Assembly (NCBI GenBank): GCA_002787635.1
Contig: PCXK01000007.1
Coordinates: 375,877 to 439,876 of the forward strand
Direction of reading: 5' to 3'
Source of the DNA: Alphaproteobacteria bacterium CG11_big_fil_rev_8_21_14_0_20_39_49
GTDB taxonomy: Bacteria; Pseudomonadota; Alphaproteobacteria; Rickettsiales; UBA6187
Length of the DNA stretch: 64,000 nucleotides
Position numbers and translations under genes: made by a program. The notes beneath the pieces are model-generated. The model was not told where the DNA came from and ran no database searches. It was given only the letters and a program-made list of their open reading frames with translations. Shown piece after piece: positions 26,117-34,233 of the stretch. The stretch's first letter is position 1; each line of letters starts with the position of its first letter.

Positions 26117-27448
26117 GTGTCGGAAAAACAAATCGCAATAATTATATTAGCAGCAGGCAAGGGAACCCGTATGAAGTCGGCTTTACCTAAAGTGCTTCAT
26201 ACCATATGCGGCAAGCCTATGATAGAGCATGTTTTAGACGTGGCAAGGGTTCTTGAGCCTGCAAGAATCGTTACCGTGTTAAGTGAAAATATGAAGCAAG
26301 TTGAGCAATCAATTAAAAACGTTAGCGAAGTAGTATATCAAACTCAGCAGTTAGGTACGGCAGATGCTGTAAAACCTGCCTTAGAAAAATTAAAGGACTT
26401 CAACGGAAAGATACTGATTTTATATGCAGATACTCCCCTTATAGAAGATGATACTCTTGAGGAAATGTTATATCTGCTTGATGAATCCGATGTTGTGGTG
26501 CTTGGCTTTGTGCCTTCATACCCTAGTGACTACGGAAGGCTTGTTTTAAATGAAGCCGGAGAGCTGGAAAAAATCGTTGAAGCAAAAGACGCTACGGAAG
26601 ATGAGCTTGATATCGAACTTTGCAATTCAGGTGTTATTGCCGTAAAAAGCGATACCATAAAAAGCCTTATCGGTAAAATTAGCAATAACAACGCCAAAGG
26701 TGAATATTATCTTACCGATATTATTGAACTGGTAAATAAAAGTAACAAAAAATGTTTGCATGTCCAATGCCCTGAGTCTGAAGTTTTGGGTATAAACAAC
26801 AGGATACAATTAAGCGAAGCAGAATTTTTAATGCAGAATATGCTGCGTAATTATGCAATGATGAACGGTGCAACTTTGATTGACCCTGAGTCGGTTTATT
26901 TTAGCTACGACACTAAAATCGGTAAAGACGTATTGATACAGCCGAATGTATGGTTCGGCAAAGGAGTTGTTATTGATGATAACGTCCAGATAAGAGGGTT
27001 TAGCCATATTGAAGATGCCAAAATAGCGTCAGGTTCAATAATAGGTCCTTTTGCGAGAATAAGACCGGGTACTGAAATTGAAAACAACGCAAGAATCGGT
27101 AATTTTGTCGAAATAAAAAAATCAAAAATAGGTAAGGGGGCTAAAATCAGCCACCTAACATATATCGGTGATAGCGAAATAGGCGAAGAAGCCAATATCG
27201 GAGCCGGAACGGTTACATGCAATTATGACGGCGAAAATAAATATAAAACAAAAATAGGTGCAAAAGCATTCATAGGCTCAAATACTGCAATTGTCGCCCC
27301 TGTAACAGTTGGAGATGAAGCATTCATCGGAGCCGGAAGCACCATAACCAAAGACGTGGCAGGCGGTTCACTTGCAGTTGCCAGAGGTCGCCAGATTAAT
27401 AAAGAAAACTGGGCTGCATATAAAAATAACAAGAAAAAAGTATCATAA
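26117..27448 (+). CDS. glmU: Bifunctional GlmU (uridyltransferase/acetyltransferase)
   Basis: Acetylates glucosamine-1-phosphate and couples it to UTP, giving UDP-GlcNAc for peptidoglycan and LPS. 443 residues. The N-terminal pyrophosphorylase has LAAGKGTRMKSALPKVLH, and the C-terminal left-handed beta-helix starts near residue 240. The segment NIGAGTVTCNYDGENKYKT is the acetyl-CoA/active-site loop. The start is GTG at 26117, with AGGGA 9 nt upstream. The C-terminal tail is shorter than in E. coli. prmA starts one nucleotide after the stop. Confidence 0.98.
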   Translation: MSEKQIAIIILAAGKGTRMKSALPKVLHTICGKPMIEHVLDVARVLEPARIVTVLSENMKQVEQSIKNVSEVVYQTQQLGTADAVKPALEKLKDFNGKILILYADTPLIEDDTLEEMLYLLDESDVVVLGFVPSYPSDYGRLVLNEAGELEKIVEAKDATEDELDIELCNSGVIAVKSDTIKSLIGKISNNNAKGEYYLTDIIELVNKSNKKCLHVQCPESEVLGINNRIQLSEAEFLMQNMLRNYAMMNGATLIDPESVYFSYDTKIGKDVLIQPNVWFGKGVVIDDNVQIRGFSHIEDAKIASGSIIGPFARIRPGTEIENNARIGNFVEIKKSKIGKGAKISHLTYIGDSEIGEEANIGAGTVTCNYDGENKYKTKIGAKAFIGSNTAIVAPVTVGDEAFIGAGSTITKDVAGGSLAVARGRQINKENWAAYKNNKKKVS

Positions 27449-27449
27449 T

Positions 27450-28325
27450 ATGATTCAAGAAAAATTATGGGTAACCGAGATAGAGTTACCCAAAGATAAT
27501 ATTGATTTTTTCATGGACGGCTTGGAAGAATCGGCAGATTCTATGTCATGCTTTGAAAATGAAGCAGATGAAAATTTATGGAAACTGCAAATTTATAATC
27601 AGGATAAGCCCAACACCGATACTTTAAGTAAAGCATTAAAAGAGCTTTCCAAGCAATTGAATATCAACAATCCTGCGTTTGTTATAAGCGAGATTGAGCA
27701 AACTGACTGGGTAAGTGAATCTCAAAAAAACTTTGAATCTGTAGATGCAGGTAAATTTTTTGTATATCCTTCATGGAGAAAGGATGAAGTACCAAAAGAT
27801 AAAATAGCAATTGAAATAGATCCAAAACGAGCATTTGGAACCGGCGGTCACGAAACCACAAAAGGTTGTCTGCTTGCACTGCAGGAGCTTCAGGGAAGTT
27901 TCAGTAAAGTGCTTGATATGGGGTGTGGTTCGGGGATATTGGCTATCGGAGCTGCGAAGCTTTGGAGGGAAGCTAAAGTTATAGCGGTTGATAACGACCC
28001 TATTTGCGTTGAAACCTCAATAGAAAACGCAAATATAAATGATGTTGCCGACAATGTCAGCGTTGCATATAGTGACGGTTATGACTCGAATCTAGTGCAT
28101 GAAAACGGAGCATATGAGGTTATCATATCAAACATTCTTGCGATTCCTTTAATAGAATTTGCTCCAAAAGCAAAACAATATATAGCGTCAGGCGGTTATA
28201 TAATATTAGCAGGGCTTAATAATAATCAGGCAGATGACGTTATTGAAGCTCATGAAAAATCGGGATTCCAATTCATTTCTAAAAAAGAATACGGAAACTG
28301 GACAATTCTGGTTATGCGAGGATAG
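27450..28325 (+). CDS. prmA: Ribosomal protein L11 methyltransferase
   Basis: A SAM-dependent enzyme that trimethylates L11. 291 residues from the ATG at 27450, which is 1 nt after the glmU stop. A longer reading frame begins inside glmU but would add residues unlike PrmA. The N-terminal substrate-recognition domain (about 1-95) precedes the methyltransferase domain, with the SAM loop DMGCGSGILAIGA and the SNILAIPL motif in place of NPPY. It also has KRAFGTGGHETT. It is cotranscribed with glmU. No terminator is evident between it and the convergent lipase-like gene. Confidence 0.95.
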   Translation: MIQEKLWVTEIELPKDNIDFFMDGLEESADSMSCFENEADENLWKLQIYNQDKPNTDTLSKALKELSKQLNINNPAFVISEIEQTDWVSESQKNFESVDAGKFFVYPSWRKDEVPKDKIAIEIDPKRAFGTGGHETTKGCLLALQELQGSFSKVLDMGCGSGILAIGAAKLWREAKVIAVDNDPICVETSIENANINDVADNVSVAYSDGYDSNLVHENGAYEVIISNILAIPLIEFAPKAKQYIASGGYIILAGLNNNQADDVIEAHEKSGFQFISKKEYGNWTILVMRG

Positions 28326-28333
28326 TTGATAAT

Positions 28334-29335
28334 CTACCTACACAAACTAGCCTGACTGCCATTACGGCTTAAAATGCTCGGCAGGCTTTCAAGGCTGTCA
28401 CTTAAAGTAATGTTTTTTGCAGTGTTCCTATCAATATGAGAGTCAACTATCCATAATAACATATGAGCCATAACAGGAGTTGAAATTGCATTTTTTGCCG
28501 CACTTATAAATGTTCCGTTTGCTATATTCTCATTTGCAGGCGGCGGTAATGTTTCGGTATGTCCTAAAGTCTTACCTGCATTGTACATCTTTGGTAAAAA
28601 CGAACTTTTGCAAACATAGGTGGCTATATTTTCATCTTCTTTGGGTTCAAAGCCTGTGAATTTAGCTCCGAACGGCTCATATAAACGAAGCTGAATATCA
28701 GACCGTATGCCTTTTTCTTTTAAAATGTTGTAAGCTTTTATCGCATGCGGAGTACCTGCCGAATGAGCTGAAACCACAATAACCCTAGGCACTTTGTCAG
28801 TTCCGTAGGCTTCTTGGTATTTGTTCATTGTTTTATCAAGAAATTCTTTGGTTTCTTTTTCATAAGCCATTGGTCTTCCCGTTAAGAACATGGCGGTAGT
28901 GCGAGGGATATCACTATATTGCTTAGTTCCTCCGAACGCAATTCTAAGAGAAGAAGGTAGCGAAGCTGAAGAACCCCCGTCCTTTGGAAAAACAAGGTAT
29001 GAACGAGCATGAAAACCATGCATATTAACATTTTCTAAGGTGCGTAACTCATAATTTGAACCTTCCGTAGTTATTAAATTAAAATCTTCCTTGCTTCCTC
29101 TATCTGTCGCATCAATATACAGCCCCTTGGGACGCAATTGATTCAGCTTACCGGCACGACTATCGGGAAATGAAGATAAACCTACTCCGTCAATAATTAT
29201 CCCGTCATCTCTTTCTTTGGAAGACAGGCAGCTAAAAGTCATATGACTCCCTAATAAAACTTGGTTATTTGAAATCTTATTAAGGCTATTTATTCTGTAT
29301 AATCCGTGTTGTCGCAAAATATTAAAATTTCTCAT
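28334..29335 (-). CDS. Lipase-3-like hydrolase, paralogue A
   Basis: A 333-residue protein. The core looks like a class 3 lipase: LRIAFGGT (residues 130-137) corresponds to the family's AFRGT, and the nucleophile elbow is VVSAHSAGT with Ser192. The LYEPFGAKF segment sits where lipases have FG.P..GN. The elbow has Ala190 where most lipases have Gly. There is no obvious signal peptide. It is a paralogue of the gene at 29560-30597, with strong matches in IIDGVGL, SYELKTLE, HAKSY, GHSAG and YEPFGAKF blocks. The substrate is unknown. These could be secreted or host-directed phospholipases, but no secretion signal is seen. Confidence 0.75.
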   Translation of the reverse strand: MRNFNILRQHGLYRINSLNKISNNQVLLGSHMTFSCLSSKERDDGIIIDGVGLSSFPDSRAGKLNQLRPKGLYIDATDRGSKEDFNLITTEGSNYELRTLENVNMHGFHARSYLVFPKDGGSSASLPSSLRIAFGGTKQYSDIPRTTAMFLTGRPMAYEKETKEFLDKTMNKYQEAYGTDKVPRVIVVSAHSAGTPHAIKAYNILKEKGIRSDIQLRLYEPFGAKFTGFEPKEDENIATYVCKSSFLPKMYNAGKTLGHTETLPPPANENIANGTFISAAKNAISTPVMAHMLLWIVDSHIDRNTAKNITLSDSLESLPSILSRNGSQASLCR

Positions 29336-29365
29336 TTTGTTATGACCTTCTCTTACAGGTTATAG

Positions 29366-29526
29366 TATAGTATTTTCTAATTGGAACAGAACTATGATTT
29401 GTCACCCCGTTGTTATAACGGGGTCCGGTGCTGTGTTTCAAGCCCTTCCAGACCCCGTCATGCGACGGGGTGACAAGTGACATAATAAAAGTTACATAGT
29501 TTTCTCTTCATTAGAAAATACTATAA
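29366..29526. repeat. Palindromic element between the lipase-like paralogues
   Basis: Outer inverted repeats TATAGTATTTTCTAAT and ATTAGAAAATACTATA enclose an inner perfect-looking pair, GTCACCCCGTTG...ACGGGGTC and GACCCCGT...CGACGGGGTGAC. The structure is a repeat within a repeat, as in families 1 and 2. It lies between the two paralogous genes. The right half is shared with 20083-20105. Confidence 0.75.
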
Positions 29527-29559
29527 ATTCAAATTTAGCCATTACCGAATTTACTATAA

Positions 29560-30597
29560 CTAAAGTCTTGAAAACATGCCGGTTGAATAATTTTTAGCAA
29601 GTTGAGAACTTATCACGCCTTCAGCAAATTTAGCTATCCCGTTTGTTGACTGGGATTTTCTCACAGGCTCTAGTTCCACTTCTTCTTTCTCGTCAGATTT
29701 TAAACCTGATTCTATTATGGAATCTATGCCGTGTCCTTTTATAGAGGCTGCCATAGCCCTACCTAAAATCCCCCATTGCGACATACTTATAGCCTTACCT
29801 GCCGCAACTTGTTTTTGTAAATCCGATTCGGGTAAAGCTTTAACTTCACCGATAGTATCGCCATCATATAAAAAGTATTTTAAAAAACTATTGTGACCTG
29901 TGTAGCTGACGGCTTCTTTTTGATCCTCCTGTTTCATTTTTGAAAACTTAGCTCCGAACGGCTCGTATAAATGAAGATGCACGTCCGATTCTATCCCTTT
30001 TTCCTTTAATATCTCAAATGCCTTATTGGCTTGAGTTGCTCCGGCTGAATGTCCTGAAATAACTATGTTTTCAGGCAAACCGCTATCAGGGTTGGATTGC
30101 CGATAGGTTTCTAATGTATTATCTATAAATTCCCTTAAATTTTTTTCATAGTGTAACGGAAGCTTGGTAACGTGCATTGCAAATGTTCTTCCCCAATCCT
30201 GCTCCCTTGTGCCGCCAAAGGCTATACGCAATGAATCGCTGCCTTTTTTTTCTTTTGAGCTTATCGGTTTCTGATTTACTACATAAGACTTGGCATGAAG
30301 GCCTATCTTATCTACTTGTTCTAGTGTCTTTAATTCGTAACTGTTGCCGGTAGTTTTTATCCTATAATCCGTCTTGTCACCTCTTTTTATGGAAGAAATA
30401 TCCAATCCTTTTTCTTTTAATTCTTCAAAGGTTTTTTTATTAAAATCGGTAACACCAGTAGTGGTGGCCAGACCGACTCCGTCTAAAATGACATTATCCT
30501 TCTGCCTAGAAGGCAAGATGCCGATGGAAGGACGTTTCTTACTAATACTTGAGCTTAGAATAAAAGCCGCATTTATTGCTTGTGATGCATATTTCAT
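29560..30597 (-). CDS. Lipase-3-like hydrolase, paralogue B
   Basis: A 345-residue paralogue of the preceding gene. It keeps a canonical elbow, GHSAG (Ser184), and LRIAFGGT (residues 123-130), as in class 3 lipases. DGVGL (residues 39-43) and a conserved N-terminal block up to about residue 110 have no obvious match in ordinary lipases. Copy A carries an Ala for Gly change next to the nucleophile; copy B does not. The first 15 residues are hydrophobic (IAFIL-type) but lack a clear cleavage site. Tandem duplication is probably recent within this lineage, since only these two copies are in the window. Confidence 0.75.
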   Translation of the reverse strand: MKYASQAINAAFILSSSISKKRPSIGILPSRQKDNVILDGVGLATTTGVTDFNKKTFEELKEKGLDISSIKRGDKTDYRIKTTGNSYELKTLEQVDKIGLHAKSYVVNQKPISSKEKKGSDSLRIAFGGTREQDWGRTFAMHVTKLPLHYEKNLREFIDNTLETYRQSNPDSGLPENIVISGHSAGATQANKAFEILKEKGIESDVHLHLYEPFGAKFSKMKQEDQKEAVSYTGHNSFLKYFLYDGDTIGEVKALPESDLQKQVAAGKAISMSQWGILGRAMAASIKGHGIDSIIESGLKSDEKEEVELEPVRKSQSTNGIAKFAEGVISSQLAKNYSTGMFSRL

Positions 30598-30999
30598 ATT
30601 TTACCCCCAAAATAATCGTTGCTTACTAGTGAACGTAGATGCTTTGTAGTAAAAGTTGCAACTAACTGCATGATATAGTTGCTTTTTGTTTTGAAGTTGT
30701 CAAATGATTTTTGAAAATCGCACCTTAATAAAAAAACTACATTACAATTACCGACACCAAAAATTAATATATGGCTTTTCTATACTTAGTTTACCCACCG
30801 TGATTTTTTATTTTTTTCATGCCACGGCATCGACAGGCGAATCGACTCTATTACATAATAGATTCGTTGATTTAATCAGCGAATGACAAAAATAACTTAC
30901 ATACTATAGATTGTTATTAAAATAGGGAAATCCTTGCCTCATAAGTTTATATATTGGATTTGGTTGGCTATAAGAACGATATGTTAATTATCAATAAAT
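30598..30999. other. 402-nt intergenic region with one palindrome
   Basis: Between rfbB and lipase paralogue B. The one structured part is a palindrome at about 30837-30889: CGAATCGACTCTATT, then AATAGATTCG, ending GCGAATGACA, which is of the same style as the other GTCAT/ATGAC repeats. A 60-codon frame (30704-30886) across it looks non-coding. No tRNA or other RNA gene is evident. Confidence 0.6.
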
Positions 31000-32025
31000 T
31001 TAGGCAAGTTTTTTTCTTATAACCTGAGCTTGCCACTTTGTATTTCTTAGATACCACTGAACCGTTTCTTTTAAGCCGTCCTCAAATTCGTATTTTCTAG
31101 TAAATTCGAGTTCATTCACCGCTTTAGAATCATCAATGGCATATCTTCGGTCGTGACCTGCTCTGTCTTTTACAAACTTTATTTGTTCTTCATAACTGCC
31201 TCTTGGTTTTGGGGCTAGGTCATCAAGGACATGGCATAGTTTCGTTACCAGATCAATGTTGGATTTTTCAGCATTGCCTCCAAAGCAGTATGTCTGTCCC
31301 ACGGTTCCCTTTGTTAATGCAAGATGAACTCCGTTACAATGGTCGCTGACATGTATCCAGTCCCTGATATTCTCCCCATCACCGTATATCGGCATATTCT
31401 CACCGCTTAATGCACATGATATCATATATGGTATAAGCTTTTCAGGAAATTGCCTCGGACCGTAATTATTACTACAATTGGTAACAATGGTCGGCAAGCC
31501 ATAAGTTCTGTGCCATGCAAGTGTCATATGGTCACCTGCTGCCTTACTTGATGAATATGGCGAGCTTGGGTTGTAATTGCTATTTTCATTAAATTTACGG
31601 TCTTCTTTTAATTCCAGTTCGCCGTAAACTTCATCTGTGGAAATTTGTATATAGCGGAAATTTTCTTTTTTCTCGCCCTTTAATTTACTCTGGTATCTTC
31701 TGCTTTCTTCAAGCAAGGTGTAGGTTCCGTTAATATTTGTCTGAATAAATATATCGGCGGAGGCTATGGAATTATCAACATGTGATTCGGCAGCAAAATT
31801 GACCACCGAATCAATCTTTTTTTCATTTAGTATTTTATCAACTATCCTTCTATCGCAAATGTTACCTTCAATAAACTCATAATTTTTTTGGATATGCTCA
31901 AGATTTTCAATATGACCGGCATAGGTAAGAGCGTCTAATACGGTTACATCGTAGCCTCTTTCGAGGCATTGCTCAACGAATGTACTACCTATAAATCCCG
32001 CTCCGCCGGTTATTAGGATATTCAC
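31000..32025 (-). CDS. rfbB: dTDP-glucose 4,6-dehydratase
   Basis: Makes dTDP-4-keto-6-deoxyglucose, the branch point to dTDP-rhamnose and other deoxysugars of LPS. 341 residues, an extended SDR. NAD site GGAGFIG is at 7-13; the catalytic triad is Thr130-Asp131-Glu132 plus Tyr157 and Lys161 (YSSSK). NNYGPRQFPEKLIP and YGDGENIRDW are family signatures. It overlaps the M16 peptidase gene by 4 bp. The usual partners rfbA, rfbC and rfbD are not next to it; they may lie elsewhere. Confidence 0.95.
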   Translation of the reverse strand: MNILITGGAGFIGSTFVEQCLERGYDVTVLDALTYAGHIENLEHIQKNYEFIEGNICDRRIVDKILNEKKIDSVVNFAAESHVDNSIASADIFIQTNINGTYTLLEESRRYQSKLKGEKKENFRYIQISTDEVYGELELKEDRKFNENSNYNPSSPYSSSKAAGDHMTLAWHRTYGLPTIVTNCSNNYGPRQFPEKLIPYMISCALSGENMPIYGDGENIRDWIHVSDHCNGVHLALTKGTVGQTYCFGGNAEKSNIDLVTKLCHVLDDLAPKPRGSYEEQIKFVKDRAGHDRRYAIDDSKAVNELEFTRKYEFEDGLKETVQWYLRNTKWQAQVIRKKLA

Positions 32026-33293
32026 GCAGCTAACCTTCCGTTTATGTCGTTGTAACTTTCAAGTTTATCAAGTTTACCGATAGCCGCTATAGTAGGCTTC
32101 GAAGATGTTATGATTTTCTCCAGCACTTCCTTAACGTCCGTTACGGTTGTGCTATTCATTTTATCTAAAATTTCCTGATTGCTTATATATCTGTTATAGC
32201 AAATCAGCCTGCGACCAAGTGCGTCCGCACGATTATTGCAGCTTTCCTGAGCCATAAGCAGTCCTGCTTTTGCCTGAGCCTTCGATTTCTTTAGCTCTGC
32301 TTCGCTTATATCGGAAGTTGCTTTTTTCATCTCATCGCAAACGGCGTTTATCAGTTCGTTTATTTTTTCAGGACTTGTTGCCGAATAAACCGTGAATGTT
32401 CCTGAGTCAAGATAGCTTGAATTAAAAGAACTTACGCTATATGCAAGCCCTCTATTTTCCCTTATTTCCTGAAATAACCTTGATGACATTCCGCCACCTA
32501 AGATACATGATAATAACTGTACTTTGTAAACATCTTCATCAAGATATGATATTCCTTTAAAACCGAATGTAAGATGCACCTGCTCCAAATCACGTTCTTC
32601 CCTATGCTCGCCTCCCGAATAGTTAGCCGTTTCTTTTTCGGAACGCTTTCCTTTAGGAATATTAGATAAATTTTTCTTTGCAAATTCTACTACGGTTTGA
32701 TGCTCTATATTACCTGCAACCGACAAAACAAGGTTTGCACCGTGGTAATGTTCCGATACATATCCGGTTAAATCATCTCTTGAGAAATTCGCAACCAGTT
32801 TTGAAGGTCCTAAAATAGACCTGCCGAGCGGTTGATTAGAAAATGCGGTAGCCTGATACAGGTCGAAGATAATATCATCGGGAGCATCGTTAGTCATTGC
32901 TATTTCCTGCAATACGACATTCCTTTCCCTTTCTATCTCCTTTTGTTCAAATATTGAATTTTGAATTATATCGGCAAGAAGATCCGCCGCCTCGTTAAAA
33001 TTCTCCTTAAGCACTTTAGCGTAATATACGGTATGTTCACGGCTGGTGAAAGCGTTAAGCTGACCGCCTATATTGTCGAAGTCTTCGGCTATCTGTTTTG
33101 CAGTTCTGGTTTTTGTACCTTTGAATGCCATATGTTCCAGAAAGTGGGATATACCGTTTTGTTCAGGTCGTTCATAACGGCTGCCTACGCCGGTCCATAT
33201 TTCTATAGTAACGGCTTCAGTTTCATTCATCTTCTGGCTGATTATTCTTAGACCGTTATCTAATGTAGTTATATCTACTTGCTCTTTTTTCAT
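32022..33293 (-). CDS. M16 zinc peptidase, mitochondrial-processing-peptidase-like
   Basis: A 423-residue M16B metallopeptidase. The inverted zinc motif HFLEH (His50, Glu53, His54) and the third ligand Glu130, spaced exactly 76 residues after the last His (H-x2-EH-x76-E), are all present, so it should be active. GGMSSRLFQEIRE is the glycine-rich family loop. Alphaproteobacterial members are the relatives of the mitochondrial processing peptidase beta subunit. No signal peptide is seen. A strong AAGGAG precedes the ATG. It overlaps rfbB (ATGA-type 4-bp overlap), so the two are translationally coupled. Confidence 0.93.
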   Translation of the reverse strand: MKKEQVDITTLDNGLRIISQKMNETEAVTIEIWTGVGSRYERPEQNGISHFLEHMAFKGTKTRTAKQIAEDFDNIGGQLNAFTSREHTVYYAKVLKENFNEAADLLADIIQNSIFEQKEIERERNVVLQEIAMTNDAPDDIIFDLYQATAFSNQPLGRSILGPSKLVANFSRDDLTGYVSEHYHGANLVLSVAGNIEHQTVVEFAKKNLSNIPKGKRSEKETANYSGGEHREERDLEQVHLTFGFKGISYLDEDVYKVQLLSCILGGGMSSRLFQEIRENRGLAYSVSSFNSSYLDSGTFTVYSATSPEKINELINAVCDEMKKATSDISEAELKKSKAQAKAGLLMAQESCNNRADALGRRLICYNRYISNQEILDKMNSTTVTDVKEVLEKIITSSKPTIAAIGKLDKLESYNDINGRLAA

Positions 33294-33424
33294 TTGGCTC
33301 CTTGGTAACTTTAATTTATAGAAGATAAATAATTAAACCCGAATTAACGTTAATTCAAGTTGATTTTATATTTAACGTCTTGTAGGCTTTCGCCGATTAT
33401 TAATTAGTATCGGTGAGAAGGCTT

Positions 33425-33907
33425 ATGGCAGGTTCAATAAACAAAGTTATTTTGATAGGAAATTTAGGAAACGATCCTGAAATCAGGAGTACGCAGGACG
33501 GAAGGGAACTGGCAAATCTTAGCATTGCTACAACCGAGTCATGGAAAGATAAAAATACAGGCGAACGCAAGGATAAGACGGAATGGCATCGTGTGGTTAT
33601 CTTTTCTCCGGGTCTTGTAAATGTAGCTAAAAGTTATTTGAAAAAAGGTTCTAAGGTTTATCTTGAGGGAGCTTTGCAGACACGTAAGTGGCAGGATCAG
33701 GGAGGTAATGATAAATATAGCACCGAAGTGGTTTTGCAAGGTTTTGGTTCGTCACTTGTTATGCTTGATGGCAAAAATAGCAGTGGCGGTGGCGGATATT
33801 CTAATGATTCATCAGGTTACAGCAATAATAATTACGCAAGCAATAACTCTACGGCTCAAAAAGAAGATTTTGCCGTTGAGGAGCTTGACGACGAGATACC
33901 TTTTTAA
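33425..33907 (+). CDS. ssb: Single-stranded DNA-binding protein
   Basis: Coats single-stranded DNA in replication, repair and recombination. 160 residues from the ATG at 33425; an upstream GTG at 33413 is in frame but [15 protein letters not shown] is the usual family start, and GAGAAGG lies just before it. The OB-fold occupies about 5-112, followed by a short Gly/Ser/Asn-rich linker. The C-terminal tip DDEIPF is the canonical partner-binding tail. A strong terminator follows. Confidence 0.97.
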   Translation: MAGSINKVILIGNLGNDPEIRSTQDGRELANLSIATTESWKDKNTGERKDKTEWHRVVIFSPGLVNVAKSYLKKGSKVYLEGALQTRKWQDQGGNDKYSTEVVLQGFGSSLVMLDGKNSSGGGGYSNDSSGYSNNNYASNNSTAQKEDFAVEELDDEIPF

Positions 33908-33935
33908 CTTTGTAGTGTATAGAAATATAATCTTT

Positions 33936-33974
33936 AAAGCAACACAGGCAGGAATGCCTGTGTTGCTTTTTTGC
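33936..33974 (+). terminator. Rho-independent terminator of ssb
   Basis: A 13-bp perfect stem, AGCAACACAGGCA and TGCCTGTGTTGCT, with a GGAA loop and a run of six T. It lies about 30 nt after the ssb stop. Confidence 0.95.
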
Positions 33975-34233
33975 AACTTGATTTCGGGTAAATTTTTCAT
34001 AAACGCAAGCCCATAAAATATAAGTTGAAAATTAAATAAATTAATAATATTAATGCATTTCGTTTGAATGCAGTGTTTTTATGTGTTTGGTCATTGTGGT
34101 AATAACGCTACGCATAGTTGGAGTGTTTAAACCTTTTAATGACGGTTGCACCAAGTAAGGTTCAGTATTTTTGGATAGGTATTCTTCAAATAATAGAATT
34201 TAATAATATTTCTCGTAGGGAGTGGTTGTCGGT
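33975..34233. other. AT-rich leader of the two-partner secretion locus
   Basis: About 260 nt between the ssb terminator and the exoprotein gene. I see no ORF or repeat. The ribosome site TAGGGAG is at 34216-34222. Any promoter for the secretion locus must lie here; I could not assign -35/-10 boxes with confidence. Confidence 0.6.

Noticed and set aside
30704-30886. 60-codon plus-strand frame between rfbB and lipase paralogue B
   Set aside because: It runs across a palindromic repeat, lacks a ribosome site and has no protein-like pattern.
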